Counted from the first letter of the stretch, positions 22,470 through 33,940 are shown. The stretch is DNA of 64,000 nucleotides from Ceratotherium simum simum (GCF_000283155.1 NW_004454267.1:1272461-1336460), one strand, 5' to 3'. A program made the numbers and translations. Notes: generated by a model not told the origin, from the letters alone.

Positions 22470-23063
22470 TTTTTATTTTTTTCCCAGATTTATTGAGATA
22501 TAATTGATGTATAACATTGTATAAATTTAAGGTGTACAATGTGATGATTTCATACACGTATATATTGCAAAATTGTTACCACAATAAGGTTAGTGAGCAC
22601 TTCTATCACCTCACATAATTACCATTTTGTTGTCGTTGTTATGGCGAGAACATTAAAGATCTGCTCTCACAGCAACTTTCAAGTAGACAATACAGTATCG
22701 TAAACTATAGTCACCATGTTGTGCCTTAGATCCCCGGAACTTACTCATCTTATAACTGAAAGTTTGTGTCCTTTGACCAATATCTCCCCATTTTCCCCAC
22801 CTCTCAGCCCCTGGCCACCACCATTCTACTCACTGTTTCAGTGAGTTTGATGTTTTTAGATTCCACATATAAGTGAGATCATTCAGTATTTGTCTTTCTC
22901 TGTCTGACTTATTTCACTGAGCATAACGCCCTCAAGGTCCATCCATGTTGCGGCAAATGGCAGGATGTCCTTCTTTCTCATAGCCGAATAACATTCCATT
23001 GCATATATATACCACATTTTCTTTTTATCCATTCATCCATCAGAAACATGGGTTGTTTCCGCC
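22470..23063 (-). mobile_element. L1 3' UTR insertion, antisense, with TSD
   Basis: 5'-truncated L1 in antisense: agatttattgagatataattg, gtgtacaatgtgatgatttc, atataagtgagatcattcag and ttatccattcatccatcag. The 12-bp TSD acattgcattta is at 22458-22469 and 23064-23075, so it sits in the older L1. Confidence 0.88.
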
Positions 23064-23860
23064 ACATTGCATTTAGTCCTCACGTCTCCTTGGTTTCCTC
23101 TGGCCTGTGACAGTTTCTCAGTGTTTCCTTGGTTTTCATGAACTTGGTGGTTTTGAGAATGACTGGTCAGGCGTTTTGTTCAATGTCCCTCAATTTGGAT
23201 TCACATTCAATGTCTGAAGTTTTATTCTCACAATTGAGACTGAGTAATAGCTTTTGGGGAGGAATAGCACAGAGGCACACGCTACCACTGTGACTTATCA
23301 ATAGTGATATTGATGTTGGTCATGTAGTTAGGTAGTGTCTGCAGGCTTCTCCATTGTAAAATTACCATTTTCCCTTTTCACACTCAAGCTCTTCACCATA
23401 TTTGTTAGAAGCCAGTTACTAAGTCCAGCCCACACTCAAAGAGAGTGGAATTGGTGATGGGGCGAGTCTAGAGATATTATTTGTACTTCTTCTGTACAGA
23501 AGATTTGTCCCTTTCCCCCCAACATATTTACTTATTCAATCATTTATTTACATTAAGTATGAACTCATACACATTTATTTTATACTTTGAGTTATAATCC
23601 AATACTGCATTATTTATTTTGTTGCTTAAATTGTTCCCACTTTGCCCATGGGGGGCTCTTTCAGATTGGCTCCTGTGTTCCTTTGACATACCCCCCCCAC
23701 TCCTTTTTTTTGAGCACTTTTTTACTTTTTGTCACTATAAGATGCTCCAGGCTCATCTTGTATTTTCCCTGCCCCAGTCCTAGAATCAGCTATTTCTCCA
23801 AGGAACCGTGGTTCCTTTTATAGGAGAATGAGTCCTGAGAAACCAAGACTGGCAGGTGGG

Positions 23861-24279
23861 TGACAAACTTATTTTTATTGCTCTTTAAACTTCCCTTGTT
23901 TCCCCCTTAGGCTATAAACCTCATGTTGGGTGGTAGCCTTGCTGTCTTTCTCATCACATGATCTCCTGTACCTTAAATATTTATTTGTTGAATGAATGAA
24001 ATTTATTGGAACATGTTTTAGCTTTTTCCTTTGTTCTTTTAATAGTGCCAGTAAGTTTACATTCACATAATGCTGCCGTATAACTAGATCAAGAAAATGC
24101 GTAACACCTTAACTTTCTGTCGTTATGAATTGACGATATCTCATATGATAAAGATATGTGTAACGCATTCCTTGAGTATGTACTACTCTGCATGCATTTC
24201 GCCAGCAGTCACCCATAGTCGATGCATTTTTGCAGTTCAAGCATCCTTGTTTTTATTCCTGGCCAGGGCTTGGAAAAGG
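23861..24279. other. Unassigned sequence
   Basis: No gene or firm repeat. The ttatttgttgaatgaatgaaa at 23981-24001 resembles an isolated L2 tip in sense orientation. Confidence 0.35.
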
Positions 24280-24545
24280 AAAGATATATTATTGCTCACT
24301 TCAGTTCTTTTCCTTCCATCCAATTCCATATGTCAAAATTGGACCAGTGCCTCAAAGCCTAACTCCAATGTCATTTGTTTCACGTTGCTCTTCTATCTTC
24401 CCGTCTAAACCAAGATCTCCCCATCTTTAATCCCATGAGTGCTACATTTATACTTACACTGTGGTATTTATATTTTATTAATTGTAATTATTTGTATGTG
24501 TCATAACACTCCTATAAAACTGTAAGTTAATCGCAGGCAGAGCCC
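24280..24545 (+). mobile_element. Decayed L2 3' end
   Basis: catttgtttcacgttgctcttc, tattaattgtaattatttgtatgtg and aaactgtaagttaatcgcaggc follow the L2 3' end order, with heavy decay. Confidence 0.4.
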
Positions 24546-24584
24546 ATATCAGATTCAATTTCTTGCCTACAAATAACAACAAGA

Positions 24585-24760
24585 AATCAATTGTTCAAAG
24601 GGAAATGGAAATTTTAGAAATTAAGTTCTGGCTCTGTAATGATAACTAAATTCAAGGAGAAAACGAAAAAGAGCAAATAAATCAGTTGATCAAAAGGAAT
24701 GAGAAACTACAAAAATTAAATTCTAGCTATAAATTTACAAGTGGTCTCTAAAAAATCTAA
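24585..24760. repeat. Imperfect two-copy direct repeat, ~95-bp period
   Basis: aatcaattgttcaaagg...aaattaagttctggct (from 24585) reappears as aatcagttgatcaaaagg...aaattaaattctagct (from 24680). Neither copy is a repeat I can name. Confidence 0.55.
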
Positions 24761-24892
24761 TACTACAATGAAATTCCCTTTTCATTATTAACCCTTCAGA
24801 TTAAAAAAAAAACAAAAACAAAACTCCAAACCAACAGTATGATGGAAAGGTTAAATATATATATATTGAGGGGGGAGGAATCTGACCTAGAA

Positions 24893-25115
24893 TTACAAAA
24901 GATACAGATACAAGAAAATTTATTACAGTGTTGTTTGTAACAACGAAAAAATAAAACAAATTGGAAGTGACCTGAATGTCCATCTATAGCAAATGACCAG
25001 GTAAAATTTGGTACCTCTATACTATGGAGTGTTATATAGCTATTAAAAACAAATTAGATCTCTAGCTATTTACCTGGAGATATGTTCGTGGTGTGCTGTA
25101 ACGTGGGAAAAGGAA
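24893..25115 (+). mobile_element. Old L1 ORF2/3' UTR fragment
   Basis: ttattacagtgttgtttgtaac, cctgaatgtccatctatagc and tatggagtgttatatagctatt are degraded sense L1 sequence. Confidence 0.65.
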
Positions 25116-25270
25116 GGCACGGAGTGATGAGTAGAGCTCTTATAAAAACACCAACCCCCGTCAGTTGGTACTGACAAGGCGAAAGGTGTGGGAAGAGACT
25201 GGCCAGGCTGGGTGGTTCCACACTCTCCCTCAGCTAGTAGCCTCTCATTCAGGAAAGGACACACTCACCT

Positions 25271-25611
25271 TGTGCCCTAGTCCTTTCGGGCTGCTATAAC
25301 AGAATACCATAGACTGGGTAGCTTATAAACAACAGAAATTTATATTGCACAGTTCTGGAGGCTGGGAAGTCCAAGATCAAGGTGCTGGCAGATTCAGTGT
25401 CTGGTGAGAGCCCGCTTCCTGGTCCATAGGTGGCCATCCTCTCGCTGTGTCCTCACATTGCTGAGGGAGCTCTCTGGGATCTCTTCTATAAGGGTGCTAA
25501 TCCCATTGACATCATCGCCTCCCAAAGGCCCCACCTCCAAATACCGTCAGCCTGGGGGTTATAATCTCAACATATGAATTTGGGGGGGACATAAACGTTC
25601 AGTCCATTGCA
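25271..25611 (-). mobile_element. MLT-type LTR (ERVL-MaLR-like)
   Basis: Antisense LTR: cgggctgctataacagaatac, cacagttctggaggctggg, cgctgtgtcctcacattgc and ccacctccaaataccgtcag. It ends at agtccattgca. TG and CA bound 341 bases. I did not find a clear target repeat. Confidence 0.68.
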
Positions 25612-25929
25612 CCGCGGCAGTGGCCATGATCTGTTAGTGTCATCGATTCCCATATGAAGGTAACATTTGTGTCTAGCGTTTCAGGAGTCTTGGGTGTCAC
25701 TTGGGGATTTCCCTGTAGGTTGCTCATGCCATCATGGTATCTGGAACTTTAGAAGAGAGAGAACCAATTCATGTTGATTAATTTTTCTGTTTGTGGTATT
25801 TGAAAATTCTGAGCTTTATCTTATAAAAGGCTGAGATTAAAAGACCTGACCTTCAGCTTTCCCCTTTTTACTTAATGAGACAGTCTTTGTAGATTGTTTA
25901 AAATGCCATTTATATCCATTCCAATGGAT
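25612..25929. other. Unassigned sequence
   Basis: About 320 bases without a recognised gene or repeat. Confidence 0.35.
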
Positions 25930-26815
25930 GATTAAAAGGATGCTCTAACTCACCAGTAGCAGAGAACTGTAAATTAAGGCAACACTGAGATATATACATC
26001 AGGCTGGGAAAACATGGAAAAGACCAACCACATCTCTTACTGGTGGGGAAGCAATGAAAGGGTTACTTTCTTGTATTGTTGCTGAAGATGAGAATTACTT
26101 TAGCTGTTTTGGCCCCATTTATTCTGATTAAAATGTGCAGATTATTTAAAATTCGATCCACATTAAATAATGTAGGTAACAACATACATGCAAACTATAA
26201 ATACTAATGGTAAAATAAGCATTCACGCGCGCACTTCCAGCCTGAGAATTGGATCTTCACCAATACTTTTGAAGCCCCCTGCAAGCTCCTCTCCAGATAA
26301 CCACAATCCTATTCTCTTGCTTTTTTCTATTAAAAATAGTTAAAAAGAAGCACATGTACTCTTTGATCCAGGAATCTCACTCCTGGGACTCCATCTCATT
26401 CATGAGGACATTTGTAGAAAGGATGTTTATTGCAGCATTGTTTGTAGCAGGAAAGGAGGGGACACAAGTGAATGCTCGTTAATGATTGAATAAATTACAG
26501 GACATCCACACCATGAAATTTTGTGCAGCCATTAAAAAACAATGAATTAGAGTAATACCAGATGCCTTGGAGGGATTTCCACGGCATATTGTAGAATGAG
26601 AAAATAGGAGGCAGGAAAGTGTGCACAAAATGATAAAGGCCTATGTATTGAATAGAGTGTGTAAATACGTATATTTGCATGTGACTGTATGAATACGGAG
26701 ACAAATTTGGAAGAATATACTCCAGATTATCAAAAGAGATTATCAGAGAAAGGGAGGGTGGGGTGATGTGGAGGGAGAGAGGACTGGGGAGGCGAGTAAA
26801 AAGGGCAGAAAAAGA
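25930..26815 (+). mobile_element. Old L1 ORF2 end and 3' UTR
   Basis: acatctcttactggtggggaag, tttgatccaggaatctcactc, ttgcagcattgtttgtagcagg, gtgaatgctcgttaatgattg and gtgcagccattaaaaaacaatg are in sense L1 order, ending in a G-rich tract at 26750-26790. Confidence 0.75.
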
Positions 26816-26819
26816 AAAC

Positions 26820-27100
26820 TTACCTGGGTCTCAGTTGTTTCCTCAGAGAAACCGGGATAAAGATTCCCATCTTATTTTTGTCCCAGGGTTTGTATGAGGA
26901 TTTCACGAGATGATGCGAAAGCTTTTTTTGAAAATGTTCAAGGCTCTGCCCAAATGCGTGATGGTGGGGTTTATTGTAATGTGCAAATGATACTTATAAT
27001 AGCAATGTGAGCTTGAGCAAATAGTTTTATTGTTCTAGGCCTAATATAGTTTCATCTACTAGAGGGGGATGATAATAACTAACCTAATTAGGGCTGGTGT
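26820..27100 (+). mobile_element. MIR: One or two MIR SINE fragments
   Basis: gtctcagttgtttcctcagag and ggtttgtatgaggatttcacg form a first MIR core. A second similar run at 27000-27100 has gagcttgagcaaatag and agggggatgataataac. Confidence 0.55.
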
Positions 27101-27367
27101 CCTTCCAGATGAACTATTAAAATCATGCTGCTTGGATGCCCTCAGGTCTGTATATTACCAAATTCACAGTCCTCAACCACGATGAAGGTCACAGTTGACC
27201 ATTTGGCTCAATTGCTAAATCATTCCCCTCTTTTGTGTTTCACCCACACCATCTTTAAAACGACATTGTTGGGTCTGCCAAAATTGGAGATGTATACTGT
27301 CTCAGGGCCACACCACTCTTGGGTTCTTTTGATTTGAGGCCAGGCCGGGCCACATGGGTATACACAC
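27101..27367. other. Unassigned sequence
   Basis: No recognised repeat or gene. Open frames here have no known motif. Confidence 0.3.
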
Positions 27368-27798
27368 TGTATTAGTTTGCTACAGCTGCTGTAACCAACT
27401 ACCACAAACTGGTGGCCTAAAACAATAGAAATTTATTCTCTCCCAGTTCTGGAGGCCAGAAGTCTGAACACGAGGTGTGGGCAGGGCCATGCTCCCTCTG
27501 CAGGTTTTAGGAGAGGATCCTTCCTTGCCTCTTAGCTTCTGGGGGTTGCTAGCAATCTTTGGTGTTCTTTGGCTTGAATGCATCCCTCCAATCTCTGCCT
27601 CCATCATCCAACACACAGCCTTTTCCCCTGTGTCTCTGTGTCTTACAAGGACACCAGCCATTGGATTTAGGGCCTACCCTCCTCCAGGAAGCCCTCATCT
27701 TAACTAATGACATCTACAAAGACCCTAGTTCCAAAGAGGGTCACGTTCTGAGGTTCTGGGTGGACATGAATTTTGGGGACACTATTCAACCCAGTACA
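27368..27798 (-). mobile_element. MLT-type LTR with decayed target repeat
   Basis: Antisense LTR bounded TG...CA (431 bases): gtattagtttgctacagctg, cccagttctggaggccagaag, aggacaccagccattggattt and ggacatgaattttggggacac. The flanks cacac (27363-27367) and gacac (27799-27803) agree at four of five bases, fitting a 5-bp ERVL-type duplication. Confidence 0.7.
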
Positions 27799-28484
27799 GA
27801 CACAAGAGAGGGTTTCACTTTCTCTTTGTTCCCTGTTTCCTATCTTCTGCCTGAAATGGGCTTCTCATGGAGCCCCAGAACTGGCATTGTCCACTCTGAG
27901 ATGAATCTCAGTGGGTTTTATCAGATATTTGTAGCTGAGCTCTTTCAAGCATGACCAAGTCAACCTTATGAGGAGGGATGTGGGATGGGGTGGATTGTTC
28001 TGGAAACTTTTACTGTTTCACTCAGAGCAGAAATTATGGACCTATGGCAACATCCAATCCTCATTTTTTTTTTTTTACCTTATTTGGTACTCTGATGAGT
28101 GAGTTTTTCCTTAATTTTTAAAGAAATGTGAAAAACAAACAGGCATGAATTCTAAGACTAAGAGGGACTTTGGGGACAAAGAACCTTTAGACACAGCATA
28201 GTTACTAACCAAATTCTAATTTTCACCCAAAGATGTCCAGACAGTGCACTTTCCTTGCTCGCTACAGAACAGCCAGCTGGGCCATGGAAGGGGCTCGAAT
28301 TCCATGATGGCTCTGCCTAGAGCCAGTGTCTGTTAGTCTTGCTTCCTTCCCACCAGACAGAGTACAGATACCTGTTGGGACCTGCTGAGATGCACTCAAG
28401 GCTCTTCTGTAACAAATAATGAGGGTTTACAATGAAAAGCTCAAGGGAAAGTCTTTAAAATTGTGCCAATCTTGTCAATAATAT
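27799..28484. other. Unassigned sequence
   Basis: About 690 bases with no recognised gene or repeat, apart from a run of T at 28065-28076. Confidence 0.35.
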
Positions 28485-28498
28485 GACAAACCTATTTT

Positions 28499-28932
28499 TT
28501 ATTTTAATTTTTTATTGTGGTAAGATATATATAACGTAAAAGGTACATTTTAACCATTTTAAACTGTACAATTTGGTGACATTTAGTACGTTCACAATGT
28601 TGTGCAACCATCACCTCTATCTAGTTCCAGAATATTTTCATCACCCCTAAAGAAAACCCAGCGCCCATTAAGCAGTCCCTCCCCATTTCGCTCTCCCTCC
28701 AGCCCCTGGCAACCACTAATCTTTCTGTCTTGATGGATTTGTTTATTCAGGACATTTCAAATAAATGCAATTGTATACAATGTGGCCTTTTGTGTCTGGC
28801 TCCTTTCCCTTAGCATAATGCTTTCAAGGTTAATCCGTGTTGTAGCAGATATCAGCACTTCATTTCTTTTTACGGTCAAATAATATTCCATTGTATGGAT
28901 GTACCACATTTTATTTTTCCATTCATCAGTTG
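28499..28932 (-). mobile_element. 5'-truncated L1, antisense, with 14-bp TSD
   Basis: ttgtgcaaccatcacctctatc, cccctggcaaccactaatc, ggctcctttcccttagcataatg and ttccattgtatggatgtacc are antisense L1 3' end. gacaaacctatttt flanks it at 28485-28498 and 28933-28946. Confidence 0.88.
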
Positions 28933-28974
28933 GACAAACCTATTTTAAGCTTCTCTTATCAAACAGGTAAGGAG

Positions 28975-29518
28975 TGTTTAAAAATATTTTATTTTGGAAT
29001 AATTTTAGGTCTATAGAAATTTAAAAGATAGTACAGAGAGTTCCCATATACTACCCTGCCCCCACCTGCCCCAGCTGCCCCCACTCTTAACATGTGACAT
29101 GACCGGAGCGCATTTGTCAAAACTCAGAAGAGGACGCTGCCACGTTGCTACCAAGTAAACTCCAGACTTCGCTCGGAATTCACCAATTTTTCCTCTCCTC
29201 TTTCTGTTCGAGGATCCAATCCGGGGTACCACAGTGCATTTAATTGTCATGCATCCTCAGTCACCTCTGGTCTGCGACAGTTTTTCACTCTTTCTTTATC
29301 TTTATGACCTTGACAGTCTTGAGTCTGCAGGCCAGATATCCTGTAGAAAGTTCCCCAATTTGGGTTTGCCTGGTGCTTTTCTCGTGATTACACCGGAGTG
29401 GTTTGTTTTTTTGTGCACGTTATCTGGATAAGTGTCCACTGGGAATGATTTTGCCTGTAAAGATTTGACCCCATAGGACTTTAACGAGGGCGTCAATTTG
29501 TCTTGTTCTTCTTTATTT
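28975..29518 (-). mobile_element. Old L1M 3' UTR, antisense
   Basis: ttggaataattttaggtctatag, ctctggtctgcgacagttttt, aggccagatatcctgtagaaag and ccactgggaatgattttgcc belong to the same L1 3' UTR class as 23076-23860. An ERE follows at 29519. Confidence 0.65.
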
Positions 29519-29715
29519 TTATTTATTTATTTTTGGTGAGGAAGATTAGCCCTGAGCTAACATCTGTGCCCATCTTCTTCTATTTTGTAAATGGGACGCC
29601 ACAGCATGGCTTGATGAGCGGCGCATAGGTCTGCGCCCAGGGTCCGAACCTGTGAACCATGGGCCACCAAAGCGGAGCACTCAAACTGAACTGCTATGCC
29701 ACCAGGCCAGCCCCT
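29519..29715 (-). mobile_element. ERE: ERE SINE
   Basis: Antisense ERE: ggaagattagccctgagcta, ggacgccacagcatggcttg, gcgcccagggtccgaacctg, ending gccaccaggccagcccc. The TSD ttcttctttattt is at 29506-29518 and 29716-29728. Confidence 0.9.
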
Positions 29716-29759
29716 TTCTTCTTTATTTAACTGATGGCAAAGACTATTCAATCTACCCC

Positions 29760-30598
29760 CATAGGCTCTGCAGGGGGTTAGTTCCCCGTATTACAGGTGA
29801 GGCTGCAGGCTCCTCGTGAGTGAGTGGCAGAGAGGACATTCTGACCTAGATGCCAACGCCAAGATCTGTCCACGACTCCACACTGCACATCGCTGATGGG
29901 CTGCTAACAAATTGGTTTGTCCAAGGGCATGTGCAACTGCACCCCTCAGTTCCCCTTTGGAGGAGTTTGAACATCACCTAATTAGGTAACACGGTAGCTG
30001 GGCAACAATTACTTATAATAGACGTGGAGTTGTAAATTATTCCATTTAATTAAGAACTGCACGTTTCCTATTAAAGAGAGGCTTATCATAGGTTAGTAAA
30101 TTTATTGGGAACACTTAACTTTAGCTAATTAAGCTGTTTGAACTCAAGGCAGGGGCATTCATTAATAACCAAGCCGAGGCAGTTAAGGGCAATTAGCGAA
30201 ACAGCTGGTCTTTATCTCACTGATAAAGGGTGGTTAATAGAGATCTTTACAGCTGTTATAAACTTCCCCAAAGCAATATCCTCTTCAAAAGTTTGCATTA
30301 GTAAAGAATACGGAAGAGAAACTAAATTTAAAAGAATAGAGCGTTGGTAGCGATCTCCCGATCTCCGACTCCCAGCCCCAAGCTGAAGGCCAGGAGGAAA
30401 GTGAAATCCACCAGTATGGCCTCATTCCCAGCGTCTCCATTTTCCAGGCAGTCTGATCTCGAAGTGACATGGTTGGTGACATTGTTGTTCTAGTTCCTAC
30501 TGGAATCTTGGCTGCCTGAGGAGCAAAGGACAAGGATTGGTCATCTATATATGCAGAGATTATATTTTCTGAAAGAAAAGTGGAGGAATGTGGTCTGA
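29760..30598. other. Unassigned sequence including a possible conserved element
   Basis: No gene or repeat recognised. The part 29960-30330 is AT-rich but not simple and has three TAATTA cores (29979, 30047, 30126). It also has other ATTA words and CAATTAG, which suggests a homeodomain-bound enhancer. This is inference only. Confidence 0.35.
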
Positions 30599-30606
30599 CA
30601 AAGTGG

Positions 30607-30797
30607 TTTTTTTTTTTTTTTTGCTGAGGAAGATTCACCCTGAGCTAACATCTGTGCAATTTTCCTCTATTTTGTATGTGGGTTGCCCACACAGCATGGC
30701 CGCCGGTGAGGGGTGTAGGTCTGCGCCCGGGGAACTGAACCCGGGCTGCCCAAATGGAGTGAGCCGAACTTAACCACTAGGCCGTGGGGCTGGCCCC
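30607..30797 (-). mobile_element. ERE: ERE SINE
   Basis: Poly-T then gctgaggaagattcaccctg, gcccacacagcatggccgcc, cttaaccactaggccgtgggg. The flanks caaagtggtttt (30599) and caaagtgttttt (30798) form the target repeat with one base lost. Confidence 0.88.
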
Positions 30798-30804
30798 CAA
30801 AGTG

Positions 30805-31140
30805 TTTTTTCCTGATCTGTAAATGTCTTTATGTCGCAGGTCTCCCAGTTCCCTTTTTAAAGTGACATTGGCTTAAAATTCTTCTTTTTAAATTGGAGTT
30901 TAAGGCACTGACTTTTTGAAAAATCTTGGCCAGATGTCTTGTAGAATGTCCCACCTCACGATTTGTCTCAAGTTTCCTCTTGGGGGTGTTTAACTTGTTT
31001 CTCCATCCCTTAAATTTCCTGTAAACTGGAAGTTCCCCTCAGAGGCTTGATTAGATGGAGGTGAAACGTTTTTGGCTAGGATCCTTCAAGTTGGTGCCAC
31101 GTATTTCACATTGCAGCATGCCAGGAGGCACATAAATGGT
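30805..31140 (-). mobile_element. Old L1M 3' UTR, antisense
   Basis: ccagatgtcttgtagaatgtccc, aatttcctgtaaactggaagttc and aggcttgattagatggagg are antisense L1 3' UTR. It is heavily decayed. Confidence 0.5.
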
Positions 31141-31264
31141 CCTTTGTTTCCATTTTGGTGATGCTACGCTTGAGCCCTGGGTTCAAGGGGTAACACCGGA
31201 TCTCTCCATGTGAAGGTACATCCCCCCTCTGGAATCGCTGTATAACGTGTGGGCTGCTCCCTCC

Positions 31265-31872
31265 ATCTGCTCCTCCCATGGCCTTCCTGTGCTTGGCTCA
31301 TTCTCATCATCCTGGCCCCTACTCAGGTGTCACCTTCTCTGATTGGACATTAGGTGTCTGCTCTAAGGTGCCTGCAAGGCCCTGCGTGCTCTGGCCCTGG
31401 CTGGCTCCCTGGACTCCTCTTGAACAAACTCCTCTTCTCATTGCAGCCCAGCCACACTGGCCGTCTTTCAGGGCCTGGAGTGCACTGCGCTCCCTTCTGT
31501 CAAAGCCTTGCCTGGAACACATTGCTCTCCTCCCCACCCAGCTTCTCACCCTTCTGAGCTGAACTAGGGGTGTTTTCCCAAGGGATGTCTTCTTGGACTG
31601 CGTGCCCCACCCCAGTCTGGGTAAAATCCCATTGTTAAATGTTCTCAAAGCACCATGGAAGTCTCCTTTGTGGTGAACAACACACATGGAATTTTCCATC
31701 TTATTTTTGTGATTATTGTGCTGATTTCTGTTTTCTACCCTAGACGCTAAGCTCCACAGTGGCAGGGAACCTGCCTGATTTTGTTCATCTTTGTAAACCC
31801 AAAACTCCTAGCACAGTGCCTGGCGTATAGTAGATGTTCCATTAATAGTTGTTGAATGAATGAATGAATGGT
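31265..31872 (+). mobile_element. L2 LINE 3' end
   Basis: Sense L2: agcccagccacactggccgtc, gacgctaagctccacagtggcaggg, cctagcacagtgcctggcg, with the terminal repeat gttgaatgaatgaatgaatgg. The middle is degraded. Confidence 0.85.
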
Positions 31873-31961
31873 CACTAGTTGAATGGCTCCAGTGGGACCC
31901 TTTGTTAATGACATTCTGAAGGATCCCAGTCCTGTTTAGTACTGGGAGGTTTCTAGACTAG

Positions 31962-32185
31962 AGGTTGGCCAACTTTTTCCAGAAAGGGACTGATAGTAAA
32001 TATTTTCAGGTTTGGGGGCCAGACGGTCTCTACTGCAACTACTCAAGTCTGCTATCACAGAAAGCAACCACAGACAATACATAAGTGAATGGATGTGGTT
32101 GTGTTCCAATAAAACTTTATTTACAAAAACAAGTGCTGGGCTGGATTTGGGCTGCAGGATGTAGTTTGGCAGCCCCTGATCTACG
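31962..32185 (+). mobile_element. Non-autonomous hAT-like DNA transposon
   Basis: Starts gaggttggccaactttttcc and ends tttggcagcccctg. Inside are tgatagtaaatattttcagg, ttgtgttccaataaaacttt and atttacaaaaacaagtgc. The ends are imperfect inverted repeats typical of a CAGgggttggc-type hAT family. Two relatives are at 45772 and 60716. Confidence 0.72.
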
Positions 32186-32204
32186 GGTATGATTCCTGGT
32201 TTCA

Positions 32205-32472
32205 TCCTAATTTGACTTCATATTTATTGAATTCCTGCTCTGCAACAGGCATTATTCTGGATTCTGGGAATATAGCAGTGAATGAGACTGACAATATATT
32301 TGCCCTCAGGAAGCTTACATTCTATTTGACTAGAGACAGACAGTAAAGAAGTAAACTAATCATGTTATTTCAGAAGTTATGTGTCCTATGAAGAAGAATA
32401 AAGCAAGGTATTGGGATGGAGGATGACTGGGTTGGAGGCTGGGGGCTGCTCTTTTAAATAGGGTGGTTGGGC
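32205..32472 (-). mobile_element. L2 3' end, part 1
   Basis: ttcatatttattgaattcctgc, ggattctgggaatatagcagtg, aggaagcttacattctattt and aatagggtggttgg follow antisense L2. It is interrupted at 32473. Confidence 0.82.
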
Positions 32473-32735
32473 CGAATTAGGGACAATTTGAACATAAATA
32501 AAAAGGATGTAATTGAGTGTAGCACATTGGATAAATAAAAATCCGTGAGTTCATAGTGTTACTAAAGAGAGAGAGGAAAAAGTGAAGAAGGAAAGCTTTT
32601 CTTTAAGGAGGAATGTTAAAAGGAACAATAGAATTAAAAATCATAAATTTTCAATCCGAGGGTAATAATTGATTCATGTAAAAATCATCTTCCCAAGAAA
32701 GTAACAGCCGTGCAGACACCAGAATGATGAGACAA
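32473..32735 (+). mobile_element. Old L1 3' UTR piece inserted in L2
   Basis: gtaattgagtgtagcacattgg, aaaatccgtgagttcatagtg and aaggaggaatgttaaaagg resemble the L1 3' UTR at 19640-19820. It separates the two L2 parts. Confidence 0.5.
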
Positions 32736-33610
32736 AGCTTCCAGGAGGAGAGCATGGGGAAGGGTGTTGCAGGCAGAGGGAACAGCCAGTGCAAAGGCCC
32801 TGAGGTGAGAATGAGATGGTCTTGCTTGAAAAACTGCAAGACGGTCCCTGTGGCTGGAGAGAGGAGGCGAGTGATAGGAGGTGAGGCCAGAGAGGTGATG
32901 GGGGGAGATCAAGTCGGGCTTTGTAGATCCTGATGAGGAGCTAGGATTTGTGGTGGGAAACCATTCTAGTCTTTGGAGCGGCGGAGAGATGTGACACAGC
33001 TTATATTTTAACACGATCATGCTGGCTGCTGCGTGGGGAATAGGCAGGGGAGGGGGTGTCGAGAGCAGAAGCAGGGGAGACCAGCGAGGAGGCTTTCAAA
33101 GTCACCCGATGCAAGAGAAGACGTGGTATCGCCAGGAGGAGTGAGAAGTGGTCCGATTCAGCGTATATTTCGATGGTGGTTGCTCACAGGATTTGAGTTA
33201 CATGTGGATGGGAGGGAAAGGGAGGAATTGGGGATGACTCCAAGGTCTCTGGCCTGAGTCGTATGTGGATGGGGGTCACTGAGGTGAGGATGACCTTTGG
33301 AGGACGAGGTTTACGGAGGAAATGCCAACAAGGGTACCGTGGGCACGTTCAGCCTGAGGTGCCTGTCAAACATCTCGTGATGTTGAGAGGCAGGCGGAGG
33401 ACGCATGAGTCTGGGGATGTACAGTTGAGAGTCGCCGGTCTGTAGATAATATTTAAATCACAAGAGAGGAGAAGATCCCTTAGGTGGAGAGGAAGATCTA
33501 GGATTGGGAACAAGGGAAGGAAAAATAGAGATGGAGAAGGGGCAGCCAGTAGGTGGGAAAGCTGGGAGAACAAGTATCCTGGAAGCTAGTTAAGAAAGAG
33601 TTTCAAGAAC
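32736..33610 (-). mobile_element. L2 LINE, part 2, with ORF2 C-terminal relic
   Basis: Antisense L2 covering the 3' UTR and the end of ORF2: agtgcaaaggccctgaggtg, agaagtggtccgattcagcg, ggatgactccaaggtctctgg, ggggcagccagtaggtggg. On the minus strand a fragment reading LTSYHSPPL at 32840-32870 is the L2 ORF2 region after the thumb. Stops and shifts break it. Confidence 0.82.
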
Positions 33611-33689
33611 CTAGTGCTCTTATTTTCCCTTAACATATGTTTTCACCTATTTCAAATTCATTTTGCCTTGCAGTAGTATTTCAATAATA

Positions 33690-33940
33690 GCCCCAACAAT
33701 AGTAATAATGGGAACAGCCAGCATGTATTGAACACCTGCTCTGTGCCACACAGCATGCTAAGCACCTTTCCTGCCGTATCTCATTGAATCTTCACTTCGA
33801 CTCTTTGAGGTCAGCACTATTATTACCCCTGTTCTACAAATAAGCAAAATGAGACCCAGAGAGGTAAAGTGACTTGCCCAAAGTCACACAGCTAGTAAGT
33901 AGCAGAGCCAGAATTAGAACTCAGGTCTATACTGTTAAAA
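33690..33940 (-). mobile_element. MIR: MIR SINE, nearly complete
   Basis: gaacacctgctctgtgccac, tctcattgaatcttcacttcg, agagaggtaaagtgacttgcccaaagtcacacagctagtaag and agaattagaactcaggtc. Confidence 0.92.

Larger units (their letters stand above)
21930..23860 (-). mobile_element. Old L1MC-like 3' UTR, antisense, twice interrupted
   Basis: Antisense text continues across two insertions: actccatctggatttacctag, then (after 23076) cctctggcctgtgacagtttc, ccagcccacactcaaagagag, tttgagttataatccaatactgc and cctgccccagtcctagaatcagc. The ERE at 22083-22321 and the younger L1 at 22470-23063 are inserted in it. Confidence 0.75.

Noticed and set aside
28065..28076. Poly-T run as a retroposon tail
   Set aside because: No element body or target repeat could be found next to it.
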